A stretch of 64,000 nucleotides of DNA, from the NCBI RefSeq assembly GCF_027271155.1, contig NZ_CP114542.1:682001-746000 (forward strand), given 5' to 3'. A model generated the notes under the pieces. That model did no database searches. It was not told the origin of the DNA and saw only the letters and a program-made list of their open reading frames with translations. Below, in pieces: positions 48,621 through 57,506 of this stretch (positions are counted from its first letter, which is position 1; each line of letters opens with the position of its first letter). Position numbers and translations under genes: made by a program. The stretch comes from Brevundimonas subvibrioides. Its GTDB lineage: Bacteria; Pseudomonadota; Alphaproteobacteria; Caulobacterales; Caulobacteraceae.

Positions 48621-49462
48621 ACATCACCGTCGTCGGGTCGATCAACCTGGACCTGGTGGCCAGCGCACCGAGCCTGCCGGAGCCCGGGGAGACGGTGACC
48701 GGGGCGACCCTGGCGCGACATCCCGGCGGCAAGGGGGCCAATCAGGCACTGGCGGCCCGCAAACTGGGGGCCGAGGTGCTGCTGATCGGGCGGGTCGGTG
48801 ACGATGCCATGGCCGACGAGGCACTGGCCCTGCTGGAGGCGTTCGGCGTCGAGCTGTCGGGCGTCGAGACCGACGTCGACGCGCCCACCGGGGTGGCCCT
48901 GATCGCCGTGGACCCGTCCGGCGAGAACCAGATCGTCGTCGCGGCGGGGGCCAACCATACGATCACCAACGCGCGGTTGCCGGCCCGGATCGAAACCCCG
49001 TTGATCGTCCAGCTGGAGCTGCCGATCGCCATGGTCGAGGCGGCTGTCGGGCGCGCGACCGGGTTCGTCTGCGCCAACCTGGCACCCGCGCAGCCGGTGT
49101 CGGAACAGCTGCTGCGGCGGTGCGACCTGATCGTGGTCAACGAGATCGAGGCCGCCTTCTATGGCGACCTGCTGCACCGGGGCGGGGGCCGGGTGGTCGT
49201 GACCTACGGCGCGGGCGGGGCGATGATGTTCCAGCGCGGCGAGGAAGTGGCGCGGGCCGTCCCGCCGAAGATCACGGCCGTGGACGCGACCGGAGCCGGC
49301 GATGCCTTCGTGGGCGCGATCGTGGTGGCAATGCTGGAGGGGATGCAGCCGAAGGCGGCGCTGACGTTCGCCTGTACCGCCGGGGCGCTGGCAGCGACAC
49401 GGGCCGGGGCCCAGCCGTCGCTGCCGACACGCGACGAGGTGGAGACCCTGCTACGCGCCTGA
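48617..49462 (+). CDS. rbsK: Ribokinase
   Basis: 281 aa PfkB-family kinase. It starts MNITVVGSINLDLVASAPSLPEPGETV, with the substrate motif HPGGKGANQALAARKLGAEV and the ATP/anion-hole motif DATGAGDAFVGA. It phosphorylates D-ribose at O5. The 4-nt overlap with the nucleoside hydrolase gene makes a compact nucleoside-salvage pair. Confidence 0.94.
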   Translation: MNITVVGSINLDLVASAPSLPEPGETVTGATLARHPGGKGANQALAARKLGAEVLLIGRVGDDAMADEALALLEAFGVELSGVETDVDAPTGVALIAVDPSGENQIVVAAGANHTITNARLPARIETPLIVQLELPIAMVEAAVGRATGFVCANLAPAQPVSEQLLRRCDLIVVNEIEAAFYGDLLHRGGGRVVVTYGAGGAMMFQRGEEVARAVPPKITAVDATGAGDAFVGAIVVAMLEGMQPKAALTFACTAGALAATRAGAQPSLPTRDEVETLLRA

Positions 49463-49663
49463 GCCGGGCGCACGCATTCGCCGGGGTGACGCGGGTCGAC
49501 CACGTCAATATCAACCGTCGCCGCGCGTGAACCAGGCCATGAACAGGCGAAACAGCCAGCTGCCCTGTTTATCGTCCGCTGGTGCGACGGAGGATCGACC
49601 CCGCCCATAAAACTGCCTGACGACCACGTGAACAACCCTTTCCAGACTGCCGCAGAACGGCAC

Positions 49664-49707
49664 CTTTCACGGAAAGGTTCACCGAAAACTCTACTTTTCC
49701 GTGAAAG
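49664..49707. terminator. Hairpin between convergent rbsK and DUF1993 genes
   Basis: CTTTCACGGAAA pairs exactly with TTTCCGTGAAAG (12 bp) around a 20-nt loop. It lies directly after the DUF1993 stop on the minus strand and 200 nt after rbsK. The rest of the 49463-49710 gap shows no gene. Confidence 0.5.
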
Positions 49708-49710
49708 CCC

Positions 49711-50220
49711 TCAGCCCGGTGCGCCCATATAGTCACGCTTGCCCAGCGGCACGCCGGCCTGGCGCAACAAGGCATAGGCGGTGGTCAGGTGGAAATAGAA
49801 GTTCGGCACGGCAAAGCCGGTGACATAGGGCTGGCCGAGGAACTTCATCTCGCCGCCCGGGAAGGTCAGGGTCACTTCCTTGCCCTCCTGGCCGTCGATG
49901 GCGGAGCGGGGCACGGACTGCAGATAGGCCAGGGTGTCGGCGATGCGGACCTGGAGATCGGCGATGGTCTTTTCGGAATCGTCATGGACGGGGGCGGCGA
50001 CGCCGGACAGGCGGGCGACGCAGAGCTTGGGGCTGTCGCAGGCCGTCTGGACCTGTTTGATCAGCGGATTCATGTCTTCGATCAGGCGCAGGGACAGCCA
50101 GTCGTTGGCATCGACGCCCGTGCCGGCCGCATGGGCCACGGCCTTGTCGAGGATGGCCGAGAGCGCGCGCAGGCCGCGCGTGAATCCCGGAACGGTCAGA
50201 TCGTAGAGTTCGGTCGCCAT
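49711..50220 (-). CDS. DUF1993 protein
   Basis: 169 aa. Helical protein with the DUF1993 pattern: LYDLTVPGFTRGLRALSAILDKA near the start, RLIEDMNPLIKQVQTACD in the middle, and a late FLGQPYVTGFAVPNFYFHLTTAYALLRQAG. It has a DinB-like four-helix outline; function unknown. No signal or membrane segment. Confidence 0.9.
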   Translation of the reverse strand: MATELYDLTVPGFTRGLRALSAILDKAVAHAAGTGVDANDWLSLRLIEDMNPLIKQVQTACDSPKLCVARLSGVAAPVHDDSEKTIADLQVRIADTLAYLQSVPRSAIDGQEGKEVTLTFPGGEMKFLGQPYVTGFAVPNFYFHLTTAYALLRQAGVPLGKRDYMGAPG

Positions 50221-50363
50221 CGTCCGTTTCCTTTGCAGACTTTTGCGAGGCTGTAGCGCGGGCGCATCGTTCTGTCACCCGATGGCGACAGGTTGGCGAC
50301 GGGGCGGGATTGGTTCTAGGGTCACCTGGCCGTCGGGGGGACGGTGCGTTCGCCGGTGAGTGT

Positions 50364-50996
50364 ATGATCCGATCCCTGATCGTCGCGGGTTGCTTGCTGG
50401 CCCTGGGAGCCTGCCAGCCGGTCGCGGGCCCCGAGGGCGCGCAAGATGGCCCGGCCGTCGGCGTTGGCGGAGATCCCGTTCCGCCCGGGTATGACTGGCA
50501 TTTCGTGACCCATGGCGGCTCGGCCGATCTGGATTTCGGCGACGGGGACTGGGCCGAGGGAGTCAGCCTGTTCCACATGAGCTGCCTGCCCGACGGCCGG
50601 AAGATCAGCACCAGCTGGGACGGGACCGGAGAGGCGGTGCTGACCAGCGGCACGGCCACGGGTACCTTTCGCCGCGACCGCGACACGGCCGCCGACCATC
50701 CGGTGTTCACGGCGCTGCGTGACGGAAATTCGCTGGCCGTGGGGCTGGACGATGCGGACCTGACGCTGGTGGCCAGGCCCGCCGGTCGCGGGCAGGTCGA
50801 GGCCTTTTTCGACTATTGCACAAACGCCCTGCCGCCACCGCCGCCGGAACCGGTCCTGGTCCCGCCGACGGAACAGATGCCGTTGCCGTCAGAAGGTGAC
50901 GACGAGGCGGACGACCTCCCCGGCGTGAAGCCGGTCGAACCCGGCATTGATGTCGTCCAGCCCGATGGAGCCGCTCATCAGCCGGTCGACCGGTAG
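50364..50996 (+). CDS. Lipoprotein, function unknown, overlapping a convergent gene
   Basis: 210 aa. The signal MIRSLIVAGCLLALGAC ends in a lipobox with Cys about 17, followed by a domain with two cysteines (FHMSCLPDGRK, FFDYCTNA) and a Pro-rich segment (PPPPPEPVLVPPTEQMPLP). The last 36 or so codons overlap the 3' end of the convergent alcohol dehydrogenase gene by 108 nt, so the C-terminal tail is probably an accident of a lost stop codon. Confidence 0.75.
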   Translation: MIRSLIVAGCLLALGACQPVAGPEGAQDGPAVGVGGDPVPPGYDWHFVTHGGSADLDFGDGDWAEGVSLFHMSCLPDGRKISTSWDGTGEAVLTSGTATGTFRRDRDTAADHPVFTALRDGNSLAVGLDDADLTLVARPAGRGQVEAFFDYCTNALPPPPPEPVLVPPTEQMPLPSEGDDEADDLPGVKPVEPGIDVVQPDGAAHQPVDR

Positions 50997-52016
50997 CCGC
51001 CCCTGGCGATAGAGGGCGACGTAGCGGGGGATGTCGCGGCCGGGCACGCAGGTGCCGATATAGGAGCCCTTCAGGGTGCGCTCCTCGCCTACCAGGGAGA
51101 CGACGTTGACGGCGAGCGTCGCGTCGGCCGGCGGGAGGCCGGCGGTGACGGTGGTGCCGCCGCGCCGGGTCATCTTCCAGGCGGCCTCCAGCGCGCGGAC
51201 CGAGCCGGCCATCTCGATGGCGACATCGGCCCCGCCCCGGGTCAGGGCGCGGACCTGCTCGACGGCATCCGGATTGGCGGCATTGACCGTCTGGACCGGC
51301 CCCAGGGTGCGGGCCAGGGCCAGCTTGTCCTCCGACAGATCGACGGCGATGACGGGCGACGCTCCGCAGGCCAGGGCCCCGAGCACGCTGGCCAGGCCCA
51401 CGCCGCCCAGGCCGACGACGACGACGCTCTGACCCGCCGTGACGCCGGCCGTGTTCACCACTGCCCCGACCCCCGTCAGGACCGCACAGCCGAACAGGGC
51501 CGCCTCCTCGAACGACAGGGCGGGGTCGATCCTGACCAGCGAGCGGCGGGATACGACCGCGCGGTCCGCGAAGGCGGAGCAGCCCAGGTGGTGGTTCAGG
51601 GTCTCGTGGTCGTGGTGGATGCGCCTGCCACCGGCCAGGAGCTCGCCCCGGCCATTGGCGGCGGCACCGGGTTCGCACAGGGCGGGACGGCCCCCGGCGC
51701 AGGGGTCGCAGTGACCGCAGGACGGCATGAAGACCATGGCGACGTGATCGCCGATGTCGAGGTCTGCGACGCCCTCGCCCAGGGCCTCCACCACGCCCGC
51801 CGCCTCGTGCCCGAGGGCCATGGGCAGGGGGCGCGGGCGGTCGCCATTGATGACGCTGAGGTCCGAGTGGCACAGGCCGGCCGCCTTGATGGCGACGAGG
51901 ACCTCTCCGGGGCCGGGCGGATCAAGGGTCAAGGTCTCGATCGACAGGGGGCGGCTGTCGGCATAGGGGCGGGTGGCCCCCGGGCTGCGGAGGACGGCGG
52001 CGCGGGTGGTGATCAT
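50889..52016 (-). CDS. Zinc-dependent alcohol dehydrogenase (medium chain)
   Basis: 375 aa. Catalytic zinc ligands are in AGLCHSDLSV and LGHEAAG, the structural zinc in PSCGHCDPCAGGRPALC, and the NAD site in VVGLGGVGLASVLGALACGA. It resembles class III-like and mycothiol- or aryl-alcohol-type dehydrogenases; substrate unknown. It is divergent from a thioesterase gene. Confidence 0.92.
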   Translation of the reverse strand: MITTRAAVLRSPGATRPYADSRPLSIETLTLDPPGPGEVLVAIKAAGLCHSDLSVINGDRPRPLPMALGHEAAGVVEALGEGVADLDIGDHVAMVFMPSCGHCDPCAGGRPALCEPGAAANGRGELLAGGRRIHHDHETLNHHLGCSAFADRAVVSRRSLVRIDPALSFEEAALFGCAVLTGVGAVVNTAGVTAGQSVVVVGLGGVGLASVLGALACGASPVIAVDLSEDKLALARTLGPVQTVNAANPDAVEQVRALTRGGADVAIEMAGSVRALEAAWKMTRRGGTTVTAGLPPADATLAVNVVSLVGEERTLKGSYIGTCVPGRDIPRYVALYRQGRLPVDRLMSGSIGLDDINAGFDRLHAGEVVRLVVTF

Positions 52017-52094
52017 TTCGCGACGCTAGTCGCTTGACGTCGCGTCCGCCAACCTGAAGGCTTCACCGACGCATCCAGCGATCTCGGAGCCCCA

Positions 52095-52529
52095 ATGCCA
52101 GCACGCGACGAAGGCCCTCTGGCCCACCGTTCGACCTACAAGGCCTTTCACACGGTCTCGACCCGCTGGGCCGACAACGACCAGTATGGCCACATCAATA
52201 ATGCGAAATTCTACGAGTTCGTCGATTCGGCGGTGAACGCGCACCTGCTGGTGGCCGGCGCGCTGAAGGAATCGATCGGCCTGGTCGTCGACAGCGGCTG
52301 CCGATACACCTCCTCGCTGGCTTTTCCCGATGTGATCGAGGTGGGGATCAAGGTCGACCGGATCGGCACGTCCAGCGTCGCCTATGGGTTCGCGGTGTTC
52401 CGGCGCGGCTCGCCCACCCCGGCGGCGATCGGCCATTTCGTCCACGTCTATGTCGATCCGGAGACACGGCGACCCAAGCCGCTGGCGGGGACGTTGAAGG
52501 GCGTGGTCGAGAACCTGAAGGCGGAGTGA
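52095..52529 (+). CDS. Hotdog-fold acyl-CoA thioesterase
   Basis: 144 aa. The 4-hydroxybenzoyl-CoA thioesterase-type signature is TRWADNDQYGHINNAKFYEFVDSA, with catalytic Asp in the DNDQYGH segment. It follows with SGCRYTSSLAFPDVIEVGIKVDRIG. Substrate is unknown. It is a distinct paralogue of the gene at 24419. Confidence 0.9.
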   Translation: MPARDEGPLAHRSTYKAFHTVSTRWADNDQYGHINNAKFYEFVDSAVNAHLLVAGALKESIGLVVDSGCRYTSSLAFPDVIEVGIKVDRIGTSSVAYGFAVFRRGSPTPAAIGHFVHVYVDPETRRPKPLAGTLKGVVENLKAE

Positions 52530-52533
52530 GGTC

Positions 52534-52719
52534 TCAGTCGTCCGTGTCGCCGAGCAGGGCCAGGGCCCCGACCGCGGTCAGCACGCCCAAGGCGAAGGCA
52601 CCGACGATGGCACCCGTCGCCACGGCGGTCGATACGGTCACCGGGCGCTTGGCATACCATTCGACGATGTCGGCCTCGTCCGGGGTCTCGTCGTCGTAAT
52701 AGACGTCTTCGGCTTGCAT
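52534..52719 (-). CDS. Small single-span membrane protein
   Basis: 61 aa: an acidic N-terminal half (MQAEDVYYDDETPDEADIVEW) and one membrane segment (AVATGAIVGAFALGVLTAVGALALL). ATG 52719 gives the acidic start and is preferred over an earlier one that reads through basic sequence. Function is unknown. Confidence 0.65.
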   Translation of the reverse strand: MQAEDVYYDDETPDEADIVEWYAKRPVTVSTAVATGAIVGAFALGVLTAVGALALLGDTDD

Positions 52720-52849
52720 GGCTCGGCTCCGGGCGGGGTTCGCTGCCTGAAACCCCTGCCAACGGCAGCGGTTCCGCACGCCGTGACAGCCGCCCGACCA
52801 TGGGCTAGAGGCGTCACCGCAACAGACCTGACCGCGCTCAGGCCGCGAG

Positions 52850-52868
52850 CCCCGGATCGGATCCGGGG
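52850..52868. promoter_or_regulatory. Hairpin in the yebC leader
   Basis: CCCCGGATC-G-GATCCGGGG, a near-perfect 19-nt palindrome ending 29 nt before the yebC ATG. It might be an operator or an attenuation structure, or a small dispersed repeat. No companion copy was noticed in the window. Confidence 0.35.
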
Positions 52869-52897
52869 CGAGCGTCAGCGCCCTTCAAGAGACTTTC

Positions 52898-53671
52898 ATG
52901 GCCGGCCATTCCAAGTTCAAGAACATCATGCACCGCAAGGGGCGCGCCGACGCCCAGCGTTCCAAGCTGTTCTCCAAGCTGTCGCGCGACATCACGGTCG
53001 CGGCCAAGTCGGGGATGCCGGACCCGGCCCTGAACCCCCGCCTGCGCCTGGCCGTCAACAACGCCAAGGCCGAGAGCCTGCCCAAGGACGTGATCCAGCG
53101 CGCCATCAACAAGGCGGCCGGGGGCGACGTCGATACGATGGAGGAGGTCCGCTACGAGGGGCGCGGCCCTGGCGGCGTGGGCATCATCGTCGAGGCCCTG
53201 ACCGACAACCGGAACCGCGCCGCCTCTAACATCGGCACGGCGTTCAAGAAGAACGGCGGGGCGCTGGGCGAGATGAACTCGGTCGCCTTCATGTGGGACC
53301 GGGTCGGCAAGATCGTCTATCCCGCCGAGGCGGGCAGCGAGGATGCCATCATGGAGGCCGCCATCGAGGCGGGTGCCCAGGACGTCGAGAGCGACCTGGT
53401 CAAGCCCGACATCTATGAGGACGCGCCGGGCCACACCATCTGGACCGCGTTCGAGGACCTGAACGAGGTGGCCGAGGCCATGTCCCGGGTGCTGGGCGAT
53501 CCCAGGTCCACCGCCATCGTCTGGAGGCCCCAGTCCGAAGTTCCCGTGACCGGCGAGGCCGTCGGCACGCTGATGAAACTGCTGGACGCCCTGGACGCGG
53601 AGGACGACGTCTCGATGGTCTATTCCAACGAGGACATCTCCGACGAGGACATGGCCAGGCACGCGGGATGA
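52898..53671 (+). CDS. yebC: YebC/PmpR family regulator-like protein
   Basis: 257 aa. It starts [21 protein letters not shown] and has the YebC pattern [35 protein letters not shown]. The family has been described as DNA-binding transcriptional regulators, and more recently as ribosome-associated factors for polyproline translation. It often lies near ruvC, as it does here (about 3.8 kb upstream). Confidence 0.96.
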   Translation: MAGHSKFKNIMHRKGRADAQRSKLFSKLSRDITVAAKSGMPDPALNPRLRLAVNNAKAESLPKDVIQRAINKAAGGDVDTMEEVRYEGRGPGGVGIIVEALTDNRNRAASNIGTAFKKNGGALGEMNSVAFMWDRVGKIVYPAEAGSEDAIMEAAIEAGAQDVESDLVKPDIYEDAPGHTIWTAFEDLNEVAEAMSRVLGDPRSTAIVWRPQSEVPVTGEAVGTLMKLLDALDAEDDVSMVYSNEDISDEDMARHAG

Positions 53672-53813
53672 TGTGTTCGCGACCGGACAGGAACGACGGT
53701 ATCGACAGCCCGGTAAAGCGCAGTTAACCTTTCCCTCAACGGGAGAATGACAGGCTCGATTCGAGGCCGCCGATGTCAGGCGTCATCTCCACCCAAACGG
53801 CGGGAGTATGAGC

Positions 53814-55163
53814 ATGATGTTGTCCAGGATCGACCGGGTTCTGTCGCGAAACGGCAAGGGCGAGCGCGCCGCGCCGTCGGCCGGGCCCGCAACGATCGGC
53901 GCGAACTTCGACAGCGCCGGCGTGATCGGCGAGCGGTTCGAGACCATCCAGGGCAGCCTGGACCAGATGACCGAGCTGGCGCGCCACTTCGGCACCTTCG
54001 AGAGCCTGCTGGGCCAGCTGCGCGATCCGCTCGATGCGGAGTTTCAGTCGCGGCGCGACAGTCATGTCGAACTGATCAACCTGCGCGCCGCCAACGTCGA
54101 GATCGAAGGCCGTCTGGAAGCCCTGAACGCCGAAGCCCGCGCCCTGGCCGATGCCCTGGCCGAGGCCGAAGGCCGGGTCGAGGAGCTGGTGGCGCGGAAC
54201 GGCGAGCATACGGCCGCGCTCCAGGACGCGCGTCTGGAAACCGATCGGCTGCGCAGCGAACTGTCCCAGACGATCGCCCGGGCCGAGGCGCTGGAGACCG
54301 GCCAGCGCGCAGCCGACCAGCGCATTCGTGAGCTGGAGCAGGATCAGGACGCGCTGCGCAACCAGCTGAAACAGGCCGAAGGCCTGCGGACCGAGTCCGA
54401 GGGGGCTCGCACCCAGCTCCAGCGCGACCATGCCCTCGTCGCCGAAGAGAACGCCCTGCTGCGTCGCCGCATGGACGAGGTCGGGGCCGAGATCGCCGCC
54501 CTGGCGCGCACGTCGGCGGCCAACGAGGGTCTGCTGGCCACCGAACGGGCCCGCGCCGCCTCCGAGCAGAGCGAGACGGCCCGCGCGATGCGGGCGCTGG
54601 AAACCCAGGTCGAGACGGCCCGCGCCGAGATCGCGGCCCTGACCTCGCGGCTGGACACGGCGACCGCCCGCGCCAACGGACTGGAGGTGCTGAACACCGA
54701 ACAGGCCACGCGTCTGAACGAGCTTCAGGCCGGACAGCATGCGGCCGAACGCAAGGCCGAGGGCCTGCAGGTCGCCCTCGATCGTGCCATGGAGCGTGTG
54801 AAGGGTCTGGAAGCCGAGGCCGAGGATGCCCGTCAGCGTCAGGCCGGGATGGAAGTCGCCCGTCTGGCGGCCGTCGATCGCGCCGAGACCCTGACCAAGG
54901 CCGCCGCGACCCACGACAAGGCCATCGCCCGCGCCGAAGACCGTATGCTGAAGCTGCAGGCCAAGCTGGCCGCCGCCCAGGACGATCACCACGCCAAGGC
55001 CCAGACCCTGATGCAGCAGGCCGCTGCGTTGAGGGCAGAGCTGGAACGGGCGCGCGCCGAGGGGGCCATGACGGCCGCGGCGCTGGAGTCCGCGCGACGC
55101 GAGCGGAGCGGGCGGTACGGCCCTGTCGACGGCCAGGGCGCGGTGACGTCCCTGGTGGGCTGA
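53814..55163 (+). CDS. Crescentin-like coiled-coil cytoskeletal protein
   Basis: 449 aa. A basic N-terminus (MLSRIDRVLSRNGKGER) and linker precede a FETIQGSLDQMTELA and FGTFESLLGQLRDPLDAEF stretch, then continuous coiled coil rich in Ala, Glu, Gln and Arg from about 85 to 430. This layout, the length and the LLGQLRDPL segment match, as I recall them, crescentin (CreS) of Caulobacter, the intermediate-filament-like protein that curves the cell. The ATG at 53814 has GGGAG 7 nt upstream and is preferred over ATG 53808, which is too close. Confidence 0.65.
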   Translation: MMLSRIDRVLSRNGKGERAAPSAGPATIGANFDSAGVIGERFETIQGSLDQMTELARHFGTFESLLGQLRDPLDAEFQSRRDSHVELINLRAANVEIEGRLEALNAEARALADALAEAEGRVEELVARNGEHTAALQDARLETDRLRSELSQTIARAEALETGQRAADQRIRELEQDQDALRNQLKQAEGLRTESEGARTQLQRDHALVAEENALLRRRMDEVGAEIAALARTSAANEGLLATERARAASEQSETARAMRALETQVETARAEIAALTSRLDTATARANGLEVLNTEQATRLNELQAGQHAAERKAEGLQVALDRAMERVKGLEAEAEDARQRQAGMEVARLAAVDRAETLTKAAATHDKAIARAEDRMLKLQAKLAAAQDDHHAKAQTLMQQAAALRAELERARAEGAMTAAALESARRERSGRYGPVDGQGAVTSLVG

Positions 55164-55230
55164 GGCCGTCCGCGGAACCGGGAAGGGGGGCTCGGGTTTA
55201 GTCCGGGCCTCAGACCCCAGGAACCGCCCG

Positions 55231-55749
55231 ATGGATATCACCCAGCTGATCCTCGACGACCACGCCGAGCAGCGTCGCCTGTTCGCCATCCTCGAGCAGA
55301 TCGATCCGACAGACACGGATGCCTTGGGCGCGGTCTGGTCGCGGCTGTCGGCGTTTCTGGACGTCCATGCCGAGGCCGAGGAGCGATTCTTCTATCCCGA
55401 CCTGCTCAAGCTGGGCGAGGGGGCCAACGACGCCGAGGACGGCACGGTCGAGGGCGAGACCGGGGACGCCATCGAGGACCACAATGCGCTGCGCGACGCG
55501 GTCAGGGCGGTGGACAACTATCCGGTCGGAACCGGGGCCTGGATCGAGGCGGTGGGCAAGGTCAATGTCGTCAACTCCAGGCACATGGGCGAGGAAGAAC
55601 GCCAGGGCCTGACGGACTTCCGCCGCCACGCGCCGGTTGCCCGACGGCATGCACTGGCAGTGTCATTCGCGGCCTTCGAGGCCGCGCATATCACAGGTGT
55701 GAAGCCGGTGAACAAGGTGCCGGAGGCCTATATCGAGGCGAACGGGTGA
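55231..55749 (+). CDS. Hemerythrin-like HHE-domain protein
   Basis: 172 aa four-helix bundle. Iron ligands are visible in DDHAEQ, VHAEAEERFFYP, EDHNALRD and SRHMGEEER. Such proteins bind oxygen, nitric oxide or iron, or repair iron-sulfur clusters. It lacks a long N-terminal extension. It runs convergently into the M20 peptidase gene, 4 nt apart. Confidence 0.88.
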   Translation: MDITQLILDDHAEQRRLFAILEQIDPTDTDALGAVWSRLSAFLDVHAEAEERFFYPDLLKLGEGANDAEDGTVEGETGDAIEDHNALRDAVRAVDNYPVGTGAWIEAVGKVNVVNSRHMGEEERQGLTDFRRHAPVARRHALAVSFAAFEAAHITGVKPVNKVPEAYIEANG

Positions 55750-55753
55750 TGCG

Positions 55754-57427
55754 TCAGCTGCCCTGCATCGCATACAGCTTGACCACCTCGAACAGGAAGT
55801 CGCGGCCTTCGTAGAGGCTGCGGACGCGGATGCGTTCGTTCAGGCCGTGGGCACCGCCGCCGTCGGGGTCGGCGAACATGCCGGTCAGGCCATAGGTCGG
55901 GATGCCCGCCGCATTGGTGAAGCGTCCGTCTGTGGCCCCCGTGGACATGGTCGGCAGGATCGGCACGTCCGGCCACATCGCGCCCGCGACCTGTCGGATC
56001 GGTCCCATGATGGCGTCGGACAGGGGCGGGGGTGGCGTCGAGGGGTCGGGCGCGCCGACCGTGGCGATGGTGATGGCGGGGTTGTCGATCAGGATGGCGA
56101 GCTGTGCCTGCGTGTCCGCGATCGTGTTGCCGGGGAAGATGCGGCAGTTGATGTTGGCGCTGACGTGCTGGGGCTGGGCGTTCGGGGCATGACCGCCGTC
56201 GATCAGGGTCGGAATACAGGTGGTGCGCAGGGTCGCGTTCCAGCTTGGATTGGCGGCCGAGATACGGGCGGCGGCCGCCTCGTCCGGACCGGTTTCGGCC
56301 ACCAGGGCGCGCAGGTCCGCAGCGTACTGCGGCTGGGTGTCGGCGAGGGATCCGAAATAGGCGCGGGTGACGGGGTTGAGCTGCAGCGGGAAGTCATAGG
56401 CCCCGATGCGCGACAGGCCGTTGGCCATGGCGACGATGGCATTGTCCTTTCTCGGCCGGGCCGAGTGACCGCCCGGATTGGTCAGATCGAGGCGGTAGTC
56501 CTGATACAGTTTCTCTCCGGCCTGGACGGCCAGGGCCACGCGGTTGCCCTCGGCATCCAGCAGACCGCCCGCGCCCTCGTTGAGGGCGAAGCCGGCCTGG
56601 AGCGTCCCGGGGTGGTTCGCCAGCAGCCATTCGACACCGTTGAAGGTGTCGGCGGTCTCCTCGCCGCAGGTCAGGGCCAGCTTGATGTCTCGAACGGGGG
56701 CGAAGCCGTCCTGTTTCAGGCGGATCAGGGTGTCGACCCAGACGGAGGCCTGCGCCTTGTCGTCGCTCGCGCCCCGCGCATAGAAATAGCCGCCTTCCTC
56801 GATCAGGGTGAAGGGATCGCGCGTCCAGTCGGCGGCATTGGCCTCGACCACATCGATGTGCGCCAGCAGCAGCAGGGCGGGGGCAGACGGGTCCGAGCCG
56901 TGCAGGGTGGCCGACAGATTGCCGTCCCTGGGGCGATCCTCGGGGACCAGGATGCGGACGTCAGCCGCGGGGTAACCGGCGGCGGTCAGGCGGGCGGCCA
57001 TGCGCTCGGCCGCCAGGGTGCAACTGCCGACCGACAGGGTGGTATTGGTCTCCACCAGTTCTTCGTACAGGGCGCGAAAGGCCTGCTGGTCCGGGCGGGG
57101 CGTGGGCGTCTGGGCCTTGCTGGCGCTCGCGAAGACGATCGCGACGCCCACAAGCACGGCGACGACGGCGACGGCGACCATCATCCGCCGACGCGATTTG
57201 CGAACGACCGCGTACACCGGTTCGTCCAGCCAGTAGAGGCCGGGCGCGGTCTGGCGGATAGCGTTCTGGCGCAGCAGGCCACGCAGGGCCAGACGGCCCA
57301 TATTGCGGTCGGGGGCGAGGGAAATGGCGTGGTCGGGGCCGAAGGCCCGGGCTGCGCGCAGGGCCTCGATCATCTGGCGCTCGGCGCGCTGGCGCAGGGC
57401 GGCGACGACGGCACCGGTGGTGGACAT
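55754..57427 (-). CDS. M20-family carboxypeptidase with an N-terminal extension and membrane anchor
   Basis: 557 aa. Residues 1-80 form an extra basic domain (ALRQRAERQMIEALR, then MGRLALRGLLRQNAIRQ, APGLYWLDEPVYAVV) of winged-helix appearance. Next is one hydrophobic segment (82-104). The rest is an M20 zinc peptidase: LLLAHIDVVEA, RGASDDKAQ, ALTCGEETADT and GGHSARP. An internal ATG (57184) would start at the hydrophobic segment and make a normal exported peptidase. The extension may be a fused small protein. Confidence 0.85.
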   Translation of the reverse strand: MSTTGAVVAALRQRAERQMIEALRAARAFGPDHAISLAPDRNMGRLALRGLLRQNAIRQTAPGLYWLDEPVYAVVRKSRRRMMVAVAVVAVLVGVAIVFASASKAQTPTPRPDQQAFRALYEELVETNTTLSVGSCTLAAERMAARLTAAGYPAADVRILVPEDRPRDGNLSATLHGSDPSAPALLLLAHIDVVEANAADWTRDPFTLIEEGGYFYARGASDDKAQASVWVDTLIRLKQDGFAPVRDIKLALTCGEETADTFNGVEWLLANHPGTLQAGFALNEGAGGLLDAEGNRVALAVQAGEKLYQDYRLDLTNPGGHSARPRKDNAIVAMANGLSRIGAYDFPLQLNPVTRAYFGSLADTQPQYAADLRALVAETGPDEAAAARISAANPSWNATLRTTCIPTLIDGGHAPNAQPQHVSANINCRIFPGNTIADTQAQLAILIDNPAITIATVGAPDPSTPPPPLSDAIMGPIRQVAGAMWPDVPILPTMSTGATDGRFTNAAGIPTYGLTGMFADPDGGGAHGLNERIRVRSLYEGRDFLFEVVKLYAMQGS

Positions 57428-57506
57428 GTGTTTGCTCCCCGTGAAGCCGCGATCTGGCGACGGCCTTCATTGCTCGTCAACCCTGTTTGCGGCATGAGAG
57501 GAACGA

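Noticed and set aside
53715..53745. CtrA-type TTAACC box upstream of the crescentin-like gene
   Set aside because: Only one half-site (TTAACC) is present and the partner is missing.
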